Part shown: positions 9,159-17,458 of the stretch, in pieces | How positions within the stretch are numbered: position 1 is the first letter of the stretch | How the letters are laid out: every line of letters starts with the position of its first letter | Assembly: GCF_022539255.1 (NCBI RefSeq) | Contig: NZ_JAKZBV010000001.1 | Location: 2,232,001-2,296,000 of the forward strand | DNA: 64,000 nt | Reading direction: 5' to 3' | Source: Sinomonas terrae | GTDB taxonomy: Bacteria > Actinomycetota > Actinomycetes > Actinomycetales > Micrococcaceae | The notes under the pieces: generated by a model | What the model was told of the DNA's origin: nothing | Database searches by the model: none | What the model saw: the letters and a program-made list of their open reading frames with translations, nothing else | Program-made: the position numbers and the translations under genes

Positions 9159-10481
9159 TCAGTAGGTGGTGAGCAGCCGCCGCAGGACACGGGCACCGAA
9201 GCGCAGCGACTCGGCGGGTACCCGCTCATCGACGCCATGGAACATCCCCGCGAAGTCGAGCCCAGCGGGAAGCTGGAGCGGCGCGAAGCCGTACCCGGTG
9301 ATGCCGAGGCGGCTCAGCGACTTGTTGTCGGTCCCGCCCGAGAGCGTGTACGGCAGGACCCGAGCCCCCGGATCCTCGGCCTCGAGCGCGCTCACCATGG
9401 ATTCGACGAGGGCGCCCTCGAAAGGCGTCTCGAGCGAGACGTCGTGGTGAACGAAGGCAAAGTCGATGCCCTCGCCCGCGAGCTCCTTGATCTTCTCAAG
9501 CACGAGCTCGTCCTGACCGGGGAGCGTCCGGACATCGATGCGCGCCTCGGCGCTCCCCGGAATGACGTTGTCCTTGTATCCGGCCTTGAGGACGGTGGGG
9601 TTCGAGGTGTTCTGGAGGGTGGCTCCCACGAACCGCGCGAACGTCCCGAGTTCCTTGAGGAGGATCTCGGGATTCTCCTGATCGAACTCGACCCCGGTCA
9701 GTTCGGTGACCCCTTCCAGGAAGCGGCGGGTGGTATCCGTGAGTTCGATGGGCCACTCGTGGGCCCCGATGCGGCTCACGGCGCGCGCGAGTCGCGTTAC
9801 GGCGTTGTCCGTGTTCGTCTGGGAGCCGTGCCCTGCCCGTCCGCTCGCTGTGAGCTTGAGCCACGAGAGGCCCTTTTCCGCCGTCTGCAGCATGTAGGTC
9901 CGCTGGCCCCCGATCTCGGCAGAGAACCCGCCGACTTCGCTGATGGCCTCCTTGGCGCCCTCGAAGAGCTCCGGGCGGTTGTCCACCGCCCAACGTGCCC
10001 CGTAGGCGCCGCCCGCCTCCTCATCGGCAAACATGGCGATCACAAGGTCGCGCTTGGGACGCTCACCGGTCCGCTGCAGCTCCCGGACCACCGAGAGGAC
10101 CATGGCATCCATGTCCTTCATGTCGACGGCGCCACGTCCCCAGATGAGACCGTCGCGGAGTTCGGCCGCGAAGGGGTCGACGCTCCAGTCCTCCTTCTGT
10201 GCAGGGACCACGTCGAGATGCCCGTGGACGACGAGCGCGCTCGCGCTCGGGTCGGTTCCTTCGATGCGGGCCACGACGGACGCGCGGCCGGGCGCCGACT
10301 CGAAGATCTCGGCCTCTAGGCCCACTTCCTCGAGAAGCTCGGCCGTGTACTCCGCCGCCGCGCGCTCCCCCGGGCCCGAACCGTCTCCGTAATTGCTGGT
10401 GTCATAGCGGATGAGGTTCTGGCAGATGTCGACCACTTCGTCCTCGGCGCGAAGCGACGTCTCAAGCGGGTGGTCAGACAT
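9159..10481 (-). CDS. M20/M25/M40-family metallopeptidase (ArgE/DapE/CPG2 type)
   Basis: The protein is a predicted dizinc exopeptidase or deacylase of 440 aa. Metal ligands are visible in VVHGHLDVVPA (His and Asp), GRGAVDMKDM and ADEEAGGAYGARW (the Glu pair containing the general base). A dimerisation domain with RAGHGSQTNTDNAV follows, then a C-terminal LSGGTDNKSLSRLG segment. The ATG at 10481 is supported by GAGGAG seven bases upstream. A longer frame starting at 10556 has no such support. It lies just left of the tRNA-Leu used as the integration site. Confidence 0.88.
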   Translation of the reverse strand: MSDHPLETSLRAEDEVVDICQNLIRYDTSNYGDGSGPGERAAAEYTAELLEEVGLEAEIFESAPGRASVVARIEGTDPSASALVVHGHLDVVPAQKEDWSVDPFAAELRDGLIWGRGAVDMKDMDAMVLSVVRELQRTGERPKRDLVIAMFADEEAGGAYGARWAVDNRPELFEGAKEAISEVGGFSAEIGGQRTYMLQTAEKGLSWLKLTASGRAGHGSQTNTDNAVTRLARAVSRIGAHEWPIELTDTTRRFLEGVTELTGVEFDQENPEILLKELGTFARFVGATLQNTSNPTVLKAGYKDNVIPGSAEARIDVRTLPGQDELVLEKIKELAGEGIDFAFVHHDVSLETPFEGALVESMVSALEAEDPGARVLPYTLSGGTDNKSLSRLGITGYGFAPLQLPAGLDFAGMFHGVDERVPAESLRFGARVLRRLLTTY

Positions 10482-10643
10482 GGGAGTTCCTCCTCGGCTG
10501 CGACGGATCGGTGAGGCCAGCCTATCCCTCGCCCTGACGGTCCTCGGGTGCCTCATCCGATTTCTCCAGGGGCAACAGATCGTGTACAGTCTTACTCGCT
10601 GCCCGGGAGGGAACCGCAGACGTGGACCTTCCGGTGATCACCT

Positions 10644-10727
10644 GCGCGGGTGGCGGAATGGCAGACGCGCTAGCTTGAGGTGCTAGTGCCCGATTAGGGC
10701 GTGGGGGTTCAAGTCCCCCTCCGCGCA
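10644..10727 (+). tRNA. tRNA-Leu(GAG), copy 1, the integration target
   Basis: The 84-nt sequence folds as a class II leucine tRNA. The acceptor stem GCGCGGG pairs with TCCGCGC and the discriminator base is A. The anticodon stem CTAGC/GCTAG carries the loop TTGAGGT with anticodon GAG, and there is a variable arm. The T-arm reads GGGGGTTCAAGTCCCCC. No CCA is encoded. The 3' part of this gene is the attL core of the mobile element, and its sequence is identical to the second copy at 44728-44811. Confidence 0.95.
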
Positions 10728-10728
10728 C
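10707..10728 (+). repeat. attL core (22-bp direct repeat with attR)
   Basis: The run from GTTCAAG of the T-arm to the C after the discriminator base is repeated exactly at 44543-44564. Sequence on the chromosome side of this copy is tRNA, and sequence on the element side (CGAAGGGG) differs from the other copy. This is the expected signature of site-specific integration into a tRNA 3' end. Confidence 0.88.
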
Positions 10729-10788
10729 GAAGGGGAAATGGCTCCTGACCTGGGATTACGTCCTTAGGTTGGGGGCCGTTTCCGCGTG

Positions 10789-10808
10789 AAGTGCTAGAAA
10801 AAGTGCTA
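10789..10808. promoter_or_regulatory. Probable integrase arm-type sites, left end
   Basis: Two direct copies of AAGTGCTA (10789-10796 and 10801-10808) lie between attL and the integrase, the second covering its stop codon. The same word recurs near attR at 44405-44412, with a one-mismatch copy at 44417. Repeated short words near both attachment cores are typical binding sites for the N-terminal arm-binding domain of lambda-type integrases. Confidence 0.5.
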
Positions 10809-12077
10809 AGCCCTGTCGAGGTACTGGGCGAAACGGTCTGCCGCGGCCTTCTGCATGGTCGGAGTGACGTGGCTGTAGATGTTCATCGTGGTCGTGATGG
10901 TCGAGTGCCCGAGGCGTTCCTGAACCACTTTGGGATGCTCGCCGAGTTCGAGCAGCAGGGTCGCGTGGGTATGACGGAGCCCCTTGATCGTGACGCGGGT
11001 GAGCGTGTCGTACTTCGCCGTGGCCCAGTCGAGACGGCGCGCCCAGCGGCTGGTCATCGCGTCCGGCGACCGCAATTTGCCGTCGTCGTCTCCGAAAACG
11101 TAGGCGTCGGCTTTCGCCAGTTCGAAGGCGAGTTCAGCGCGAGCGACCTTGTGCGCGGCGAGCACCTTGAGCGTTTCGGCATCGATGTCGATGACGCGGG
11201 CATTGCCGGTCTTGGTCGTCTTCGTCTCGGCCCAGTCCTCGGTATTGACGGCACGTCGGATGCTGATCCGCATGGTCTTCGTGTTGATGTCGTTCCATCG
11301 GAGCGCGAGGGCTTCGCTGCGTCTCATGCCGGTGTAGGCGATCAGCCGCCACAGTGGGAACAGCTCGTCATTCAGTTCGTCACGGTTCCAGGTGAGGAAG
11401 GTGTGAAGCTGTTCGCCGGTCCAGGTGACGATCTCGGGTTTCTGCGCCCGTACCTCGCTCGACGTGGGCGCTTTGACAGTGCGGCGCTTCTTCGTCGGGT
11501 TGACGGTCAGATGCCCATCCTCGATCGCGGCGTCGAGGATCGCGCCGAGCACCACGTGGATCTTGTGGACGCTGTTGGCTGAGAGCGGCTGGCCCTTGCC
11601 GAGCTTGTCGGCGCGGCCGTGCTTCTCCAGGTCGCGGTAGTGGCGGGCGATCCGTGTCGCAGTGAGCTTGTCGAGCCGAATCGTGCCGAGCTGCGGTTTG
11701 ATGTGGTTGCGTATGATCTTCTTGTAGCCCTTGACGGTGGAGTCCGCGAGCTTGAGCCCTTCGGCCCACTCTTCCGCGTACACACCGAGGGCGGGAACCT
11801 TGCCAGAGAACTTCTCGTTCTGCGCACGCTGCTTGAGCGCGTCTTGCAAGGCGTCATTCGCTTCGGCGGTGTCCTTAAATCCGGAGCGGGTGAGGCGGCG
11901 CATCCCCTGCTCGGGGTACTCAGGATCTTTCAAGACGTAGATCTGGAACCGCCACCGCTTGCCCTGTGCCGTCTGGTACTCCTGGATTGAGCCCGGCCGT
12001 CGGGAGCGGGAGCGCCGCTGCCTCCTGGCCTCATTTCCGCCCGGATCATCCGGCGGTTCTCGTCGCCGTGATGTCAT
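10806..12077 (-). CDS. Tyrosine-type site-specific integrase
   Basis: This 423-aa recombinase belongs to the phage-integrase family. An AP2-like/arm-binding region (GKRWRFQIYVLKDP) precedes a SAM-like core-binding domain (residues about 100-190). The catalytic domain shows the first Arg in YTGMRRSEALAL, the HxxR-type box LRHTHATLLLELG, GHSTITTTMN and the nucleophilic Tyr in NIYSHVTP. The gene ends 78 bp from attL and is transcribed towards it, the usual position for the integrase of a tRNA-targeted element. It should drive both integration and, with the excisionase-like protein, excision. Confidence 0.95.
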   Translation of the reverse strand: MTSRRREPPDDPGGNEARRQRRSRSRRPGSIQEYQTAQGKRWRFQIYVLKDPEYPEQGMRRLTRSGFKDTAEANDALQDALKQRAQNEKFSGKVPALGVYAEEWAEGLKLADSTVKGYKKIIRNHIKPQLGTIRLDKLTATRIARHYRDLEKHGRADKLGKGQPLSANSVHKIHVVLGAILDAAIEDGHLTVNPTKKRRTVKAPTSSEVRAQKPEIVTWTGEQLHTFLTWNRDELNDELFPLWRLIAYTGMRRSEALALRWNDINTKTMRISIRRAVNTEDWAETKTTKTGNARVIDIDAETLKVLAAHKVARAELAFELAKADAYVFGDDDGKLRSPDAMTSRWARRLDWATAKYDTLTRVTIKGLRHTHATLLLELGEHPKVVQERLGHSTITTTMNIYSHVTPTMQKAAADRFAQYLDRA

Positions 12078-12125
12078 GGCCTGGCTCCTCCCTTTCGTCG
12101 TTGTGCTTCGGCGTTTGTGGGCGGG

Positions 12126-12641
12126 TCAATCGAGGTTGGGGATCGCCAGCGGGTCGAGTTGCACCAGCCTGCCGGTTGCGAGTTCCAGTCGGGCCCGTTG
12201 TGTCGCCAGGCGTTCCTCGTAGACCTCGCGCGGCGTGAGTCCGAGCTGGCCCTGGTCGTACTGGGCCAGTGCGTCTTCGAATCGCTTGACGTATGAGGAG
12301 GCGTTGAAGCGCTCTTCCTTCCAGTACCGCAGCAGGTCGTCGGGCGTGAGCTTCACCCGGCCGGCGACCCAGGCCTGGATCTCCTCAGGAAGGAACCTTG
12401 AGGAGACCCCCGTCACCTCGACGCCATCGCTTGGCGGGGTGAGGAGTGCCGCCGGGGTGGTGCGGAGCAGGTAGGCGATCGCGGTGAGGTCGTCCACATC
12501 CACGCGACGGTCGCCGTTTTCGATCTTGCTGATGCCCGAGGGCGAGATCTTCCGGCCCACCTCAGTGAGCTTCACGGACATGGTGCGCAAGTCCATGCCG
12601 ATGCTCTGCCGCGCTGCGCGAATATTGGTCGCGACGTGCAT
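12126..12641 (-). CDS. XRE-family transcriptional regulator
   Basis: The N-terminal 65 residues form a lambda-repressor-like HTH: NIRAARQSIGMDL, then the recognition segment SPSGISKIENGDRRV and DLTAIAYLLRTTPAALL. The remaining 100 residues are helical with no recognised enzymatic or sensor domain. The ATG at 12641 has a GGGGA ribosome binding site. An alternative start at 12686 would be nearly leaderless. The gene lies between the integrase and a divergent HTH/excisionase gene, so it probably controls lysogeny-like maintenance of the element by binding the dyads in the divergent promoter region. Confidence 0.85.
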   Translation of the reverse strand: MHVATNIRAARQSIGMDLRTMSVKLTEVGRKISPSGISKIENGDRRVDVDDLTAIAYLLRTTPAALLTPPSDGVEVTGVSSRFLPEEIQAWVAGRVKLTPDDLLRYWKEERFNASSYVKRFEDALAQYDQGQLGLTPREVYEERLATQRARLELATGRLVQLDPLAIPNLD

Positions 12642-12687
12642 GTTCGTGATCCCCGCGGGATTGCCCCGCACCCTCTCGTTCTCCATA

Positions 12688-12749
12688 TTGAGAACATACA
12701 ACGCGATAATTGACAACACAAGCGGCGAAGCTTACCGTGTTGAGAACAC
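12688..12749. promoter_or_regulatory. Divergent promoter region with paired dyad operators
   Basis: The word TTGAGAACA occurs twice, at 12688-12696 and 12740-12748. The second is the centre of a perfect dyad, GTGTT-GAG-AACAC (12737-12749), and the first of an imperfect one, ATATT-GAG-AACAT. Between them a plus-strand promoter can be drawn: TTGACA at 12710-12715, 17-bp spacer, TACCGT at 12733-12738. The dyad at 12737 would sit over the -10 and start, as expected for repression by the XRE protein. Confidence 0.55.
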
Positions 12750-12793
12750 CGCTCCTCGGGGGCTCAGCGGCAGACGAAGGCGAAGGTGGAGTG

Positions 12794-13021
12794 ATGAGAC
12801 AGGGCACACTCGGCATCGACGACCTCCGTGCACGCCGGAGCCTCGTCATCAGCCGCAAGGAAGCCGCAGAAGCGCTCGGAGTGGATCCCCGTACTATCAC
12901 GGTCGGAATCCAGGACGGCACGATTCCCTCGGTCAAGCTCGGCCGCAGAATCGTGATTCCGCGCGAGAAGTTCCTCAGCCTCTTCGAATCGGCCGACGGT
13001 GCCCCGCGCGATCACGAATAG
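12794..13021 (+). CDS. Excisionase-like helix-turn-helix protein
   Basis: The 75-aa protein contains an MerR/excisionase-type winged HTH: SRKEAAEALGVDPRTI, then GIQDGTIPSVKLGRRIVIPR, the pattern of DNA-binding domain, excisionase family proteins. The ATG at 12794 follows a good ribosome binding site (AAGGTGGAG). It probably acts as a recombination directionality factor or as an accessory regulator. It is divergent from the XRE gene and shares its control region. The 258 bp after it hold no gene that I can support. Confidence 0.75.
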   Translation: MRQGTLGIDDLRARRSLVISRKEAAEALGVDPRTITVGIQDGTIPSVKLGRRIVIPREKFLSLFESADGAPRDHE

Positions 13022-13279
13022 CTCAACCACCCGCAGGATTCTGGGGCAACGCCGATCTGCACAGGCCCACCGGCGAGCCTGCGTCCGGCTGGCAAACTCG
13101 AGGTGTCACCCGCGACCGTTAGCCCTGGAGTGAGAACTCGACGCCGCTGCCCGAACGCCGCTCCCCGGCTCCCCCGACCTCGGCGCTACCGGCATTGCCG
13201 GCCCACCGCGTTGCAGTGGTCGCGGGCCGCACGAAGCCTCTGACTTGCGCGCACAGCCATTGGGACGGCACCGGTGGGA

Positions 13280-16200
13280 TCAGAGGCTGCTCAGAGGGCC
13301 TTGCCGCTTTGAGGTGCCTCCCTTTCGCATCCGTTCAGCTTCCCGGTGCTGGAAGTCTTCGCGCACCTGCTCGGTGGCCTCTCGACGCTGCGCCTCCCGC
13401 ACCGCTGCTGCGTCGTGTTGCGCTTGAACCCGGGCGGCAGCCTGATCGGGCGGCAAGGCCCGGAGGGCGGCGATCTGGTCGCGAGCCTGCTCTGCGGTAG
13501 TCGTCCACTTTGCGGCTTTGCTGCGGGCATTGGTGAGTTCGTACCGGACCGGGTCGCGACGGACTTGCTCGGGTCCGTAGAGCTTGGCGAGGAGGGTCCG
13601 CCGCTCGTCCCGGTGCCGTCTGATCATCTCCTGCTGCTTCCGCGTCGCGACGGCAAGTGCCTGCTCGGACTGGACGACTCGCGGGTCGCTTGCGGTTGCT
13701 CGATCCGCCACCTGCGCCGTCCATGCTTCGGTGGCCTGCCCGATGTTCGGTGTTTTGCCCCAGCGTTCGCGTAGCCGTGCCTGTGCCCGCTCTGCTCGGT
13801 CAGTTGCCGTGCGGTGTGCGCGGCGGGCCTTCGGCTTCCTTAGCCGGGAAGCGGCACGGAGCTGCGCGCTCGTCTCGGCGACACTGCTCACTGCGTCGTC
13901 ATGATCGTGCCTGTCAGCTTCCGCGGCGGCAAGGATCGGAGCCTGGACCTCGAATCGCACCTGCTCGACGTGCTCACGCAACGCCTCGACTTCTGACGCT
14001 GCCTCATCCGTCTCGGCCCGGTGCACTTCAGCCTGTGCACCGAGGTGCTCTGCGATCATCAGCCACCGTGCCGCGCGCCGTTCGGCGTCCTGGGCTTGCT
14101 TCGCGAGCGCAGCGATCTCCGCGTTCACGAGCTTCACAGGCCCGTCATCGACCAGACCGGTGATCTCCTCGGCGGCACGTGTGGTGGCGTCGGTGAGGCC
14201 GCGGTCGGCGCGGTCACGCTTCATCGCTTGAGTGAACTGCTCACGCGCATCGGCCACGCTCTCGGCGACGACATGCAGCAGGTTCTCTTTGCGGCCCCTG
14301 GTCATGCCGACGTACACCGCTGCGGCGCTGGTCATGTCGGTGAGGACAGTGTGTGACCTCGCGACGGTTGAACCTTGGACACCATAGGCGGTTGTGGCGT
14401 AACACAGGTGCACGTGCTCGCTCACGTATTCGGCGGGAAGCCGCACCGACTGCTCGGCTCTGTGTTCATGACTCGCCTCATGCACCCACAGCGCCCCATC
14501 TGCCTCGGTGCGCTGGACGATCCAGGTCTGACGGTTCGCAACCCCAAGGCTTGCGTCGTTGCGCCGCGTCTGCACCCTGTCGCCACGCCCGATCGGCAGG
14601 CCATCGCTGCCAATGACGGTCACGACGTCGTCGATCAGGCCACGGTTCACTCGTTCCTCCCGGATGCGGGCGTTCAGCGCGCGGGCATCGTCGTTCGAGC
14701 TGACCGTGATCGCTTCATCGTCGCGGAAGGCGTCGGCGACATGCACGCGCATGCCGTCGCCGGCGTGGAGGCGTACCAAACCGAGGGCCTGCAACTGGTC
14801 GAACACCCGCCCGGGGTCCGCCCCGGCGCGCATGTCGAGAGTCAGGTCCGCGTAGTCGGGGTCAGTGAAGCGGTGCACCTCGGCCATGTCGAAGACCTGG
14901 CCCCGGAGTTGTGCGGCGATATCGAGCACGCCGCCGCGCCCGACCGCGGCCAGCTGCGCCCGGTCTCCCACGAGCGCGACCGTCGCCCCGCTCTCGGCAC
15001 AGACTGTGAGCAGCGCGACGGCGGTGTCCTGGTCGAGCATCCCCGCCTCATCCACCACCACGCGTTCACTGGCCGCGAGTCGCGCCCATTGGGGCGGGCC
15101 GGCGTAGGCGTGTCCGGTGTCCGGGTCGAGGTCGCCCAGGCCGAGGCGGGTCCAGACGCCGTCTCGGTTCCACCGCCATCCATGGGCATGCACGAGCGCC
15201 GCAACGGACTCGGCAGGCACCCCGAGTTCTTGGTGGGCGACGTCGGCGGCCTTCCTCGTCGGAGCCACCACCAGCACGCCGCGCCCTGCTGCCTGGCTTG
15301 CTCGGATCGCGGTGGAGAGCATCGTTGTCTTCCCGGCGCCCGCGGCCCCCTCCACGACAACGAGGGGGTCGGCGGAGGCGACCGCGGCGGCAGCGACGAG
15401 TTGTCCGCTATCGAGCTGCAGCTCGAGCGCGGCGGCGTGCGCGGCCACGTCCGGATGCTCCGCCTCGTCATCGGGCACGCGGGCGGTGAGGAGGTCGCGG
15501 AGGTTTGTCTCTGCCCGGAGAACGCCTACCGAGGTGAGGTGCGCGACATGCTCCGGTGTGGGGCTGCCGGGCGGGAGGATCGAGAAGCAGTCCTCCATCG
15601 CCAGGGCGGTCGCAACCGTGATGAAGTCCCGCAACCTGTCGGGGGTTGCACGGACCCCGTACTCGGTCACGATCCGGGTGACGTGCTCCTGCACCGTGTG
15701 TCGGGGCCATGCCGACGCTCCAGCAGCGCACCTGTCCAGGGCACGCGAGGCGACCACCTGCGCCCGCAGATCATCCACCGACACCGGCTCCCGGGGCGCC
15801 GGCCGGCGCAGAGTATCGGGGGCGTAGCCGGCGTCGCGGAGTTCGGCTTGCCAGGCGTGTTCTTCGCGGAGCGTTGTCGGCTTCTTCGCCGGACGTCCCA
15901 GCGCCCACGCCTGCGCCACCAGTCGAGCTGACACCACCGGCCCCGCCGTTTCGCCCGGATGCACGGCCTCCCACTTCGATTCGAGACGGGCGAGGTTGCG
16001 GGCGACCTGCTCCCCGCGCTTGCTCATCACCGAATTGAACGGCTCCAGCTCGACCACCTCCCCCGTCCGTGGGTCGAGCGTCAGCCGGTGACGGTCCAGC
16101 GCCTCGGCCAGCTGTGGGTGTGCCGCGATGACGGCCGTGCCGAGAGCGCGGATCGCTCCCTGCTGCCTGAACAGCGCTCCAGTGTCCAAGGCGCGCCACT

Positions 16201-16756
16201 TCCCGGCCGCCCACACGCGGGTGCCGATCTGGAAATGGATATGTCGGTGCGGGTCACCCGCCCGCGAGGTCCGATGCGTGACGGCGACCGTCTGCAACGA
16301 CTCGACCGGAACCACCTCCTGAAGGCCGCGGGGGCCCGCCCTGGTCACCGAATGGGTGGCGAGCCAACGTTGGATCTCGGCCGCGGCGTCATGCTGCGCC
16401 GCATCGAGCGCGGCCGACACCTCCGGGTGGAGTGCGGCAGCGATCGACAGACTCTTCGGCGCGTTCACGACCATCTCCGCGAACCGGGGGGAACCGCGAC
16501 GCGCCTCGCCCGGCAGCCGCGGGGTGCCCATGGACTCCCCGGTGAGTGGATGCGTCCAGTCCACCCACTCCGCGTACACCTCCGGTGCCAGGCTCGCCTC
16601 GCCAGCCACAGCACCGCTGCCGTCGAGCTGGACGAACTGAGCCACGGCCGAGTCCGCCCCGAGGTAGTAGTCATCAGCGCGGGAACGATCCGCCTCCACA
16701 TACCGGCGCGCGTCAGCTCCGTTTCCGCGGAACAGGATCACGCCGCCATGCATCAC
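13280..16756 (-). CDS. MobF-type conjugative relaxase with TraI-like helicase domain
   Basis: This 1158-aa protein would nick oriT, attach to the transferred strand and unwind DNA. The N-terminal TrwC relaxase domain has candidate catalytic tyrosines at 19 and 30-31, and the three-His metal site is in HRTSRAGDPHRHIHFQ. A superfamily I helicase follows with Walker A (EGAAGAGKTTML, near residue 470), VVVDEAGMLDQ and a C-terminal motif YATTAYGVQGSTV. The last 300 residues are Arg/Ala/Glu-rich coiled coil. The first codon is GTG, and an ATG follows at 16753. No coupling protein or secretion genes accompany it. Confidence 0.9.
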   Translation of the reverse strand: MMHGGVILFRGNGADARRYVEADRSRADDYYLGADSAVAQFVQLDGSGAVAGEASLAPEVYAEWVDWTHPLTGESMGTPRLPGEARRGSPRFAEMVVNAPKSLSIAAALHPEVSAALDAAQHDAAAEIQRWLATHSVTRAGPRGLQEVVPVESLQTVAVTHRTSRAGDPHRHIHFQIGTRVWAAGKWRALDTGALFRQQGAIRALGTAVIAAHPQLAEALDRHRLTLDPRTGEVVELEPFNSVMSKRGEQVARNLARLESKWEAVHPGETAGPVVSARLVAQAWALGRPAKKPTTLREEHAWQAELRDAGYAPDTLRRPAPREPVSVDDLRAQVVASRALDRCAAGASAWPRHTVQEHVTRIVTEYGVRATPDRLRDFITVATALAMEDCFSILPPGSPTPEHVAHLTSVGVLRAETNLRDLLTARVPDDEAEHPDVAAHAAALELQLDSGQLVAAAAVASADPLVVVEGAAGAGKTTMLSTAIRASQAAGRGVLVVAPTRKAADVAHQELGVPAESVAALVHAHGWRWNRDGVWTRLGLGDLDPDTGHAYAGPPQWARLAASERVVVDEAGMLDQDTAVALLTVCAESGATVALVGDRAQLAAVGRGGVLDIAAQLRGQVFDMAEVHRFTDPDYADLTLDMRAGADPGRVFDQLQALGLVRLHAGDGMRVHVADAFRDDEAITVSSNDDARALNARIREERVNRGLIDDVVTVIGSDGLPIGRGDRVQTRRNDASLGVANRQTWIVQRTEADGALWVHEASHEHRAEQSVRLPAEYVSEHVHLCYATTAYGVQGSTVARSHTVLTDMTSAAAVYVGMTRGRKENLLHVVAESVADAREQFTQAMKRDRADRGLTDATTRAAEEITGLVDDGPVKLVNAEIAALAKQAQDAERRAARWLMIAEHLGAQAEVHRAETDEAASEVEALREHVEQVRFEVQAPILAAAEADRHDHDDAVSSVAETSAQLRAASRLRKPKARRAHRTATDRAERAQARLRERWGKTPNIGQATEAWTAQVADRATASDPRVVQSEQALAVATRKQQEMIRRHRDERRTLLAKLYGPEQVRRDPVRYELTNARSKAAKWTTTAEQARDQIAALRALPPDQAAARVQAQHDAAAVREAQRREATEQVREDFQHREAERMRKGGTSKRQGPLSSL

Positions 16757-17039
16757 ATCACCATGTTTCTTATAGCGAGTATGGTGTATCTACCATGGTA
16801 GCATACGTCCATTCAATCGTGAATGGGTACGGCGAGCTGCGAAGGTGGATCCTCCTTGTACCGTCCCAGCTATCCTCCGTCTTCACAGCCCTTGCCCCAC
16901 ATGCCTAGAAAGGACTCCGAGACGAAGTCGCGTTCTCGGACGGGGTCACGCTAAGTAGCCGGAAGTTGAGGTGGCGCGACGTCATCCGAGCGTGCTGCCA
17001 GGATCGCGTGCCCTCATCCCTAACCTTGCAGGAGGCCGT
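16757..17039. other. Non-coding region upstream of the relaxase; candidate oriT/operator
   Basis: This stretch has no convincing gene. It is locally AT-richer than its surroundings and contains the perfect 12-bp palindrome CTACCATGGTAG at 16790-16801, flanked by GTATG (upstream) and CATAC (downstream) as an outer inverted pair. MobF relaxase genes are often autoregulated by their own oriT region, so this is the most likely place for nic and the relaxase promoter. No nic consensus could be identified by eye. Confidence 0.4.
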
Positions 17040-17282
17040 TCAGCAATTGGTGCTCGATGTTGCAGACCCGGGGTCGGCCCATACCAGCCGAACGACATCG
17101 GGCGCGAGTTCTTTCCGCGTATCCACCGCGGCCACCGCAGACTTCTCGATCAGCTCGTCCACGCCCACGTCGCGGATCCCTCGCCGGGCGAACAGCTCCT
17201 AGGCGACCGTGAGAATCCTCTCCCGCGCCCCTGGGCAGGGAGGGGTCGCGCGCTTCGGGCATGTGCTGGATTTCCACGCGCG
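17040..17282 (-). pseudogene. TetR-family regulator remnant
   Basis: The minus-strand frame reads ARERILTVA, an in-frame TAG at 17199-17201, then ELFARRGIRDVGVDELIEKS. This is the N-terminal TetR helix-turn-helix interrupted by a stop. The frame then runs about 30 codons to a TGA at 17040 without the ligand-binding domain. The likely original start (MPEARDPSLPRG) is in another frame, so a frameshift precedes the stop. It lies between the relaxase and the FAD oxidoreductase gene and probably once regulated the latter. The 175 bp up to the oxidoreductase gene hold no supported feature. Confidence 0.6.
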
Positions 17283-17458
17283 CACCATAGCCGCCAGCGG
17301 CGGCGGACCCGGCGCAGCCGTGCTCTCAGCACTCGCCGTCCTGATGGCCCGATCCTGCGCGGTGACGATGCGTCCAATCGCGGATCCAGGGCTGAATTCC
17401 GAAAGAGCCATACTGCCCAATTCCTCACGAGCGCCGCGCGGACGGAGCAAGGGCGGGG

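Noticed and set aside
13022..13279. Possible small plus-strand gene after the excisionase-like gene
   Set aside because: A frame ending at 13122 has no ribosome binding site, no start of its own and no recognised motif.
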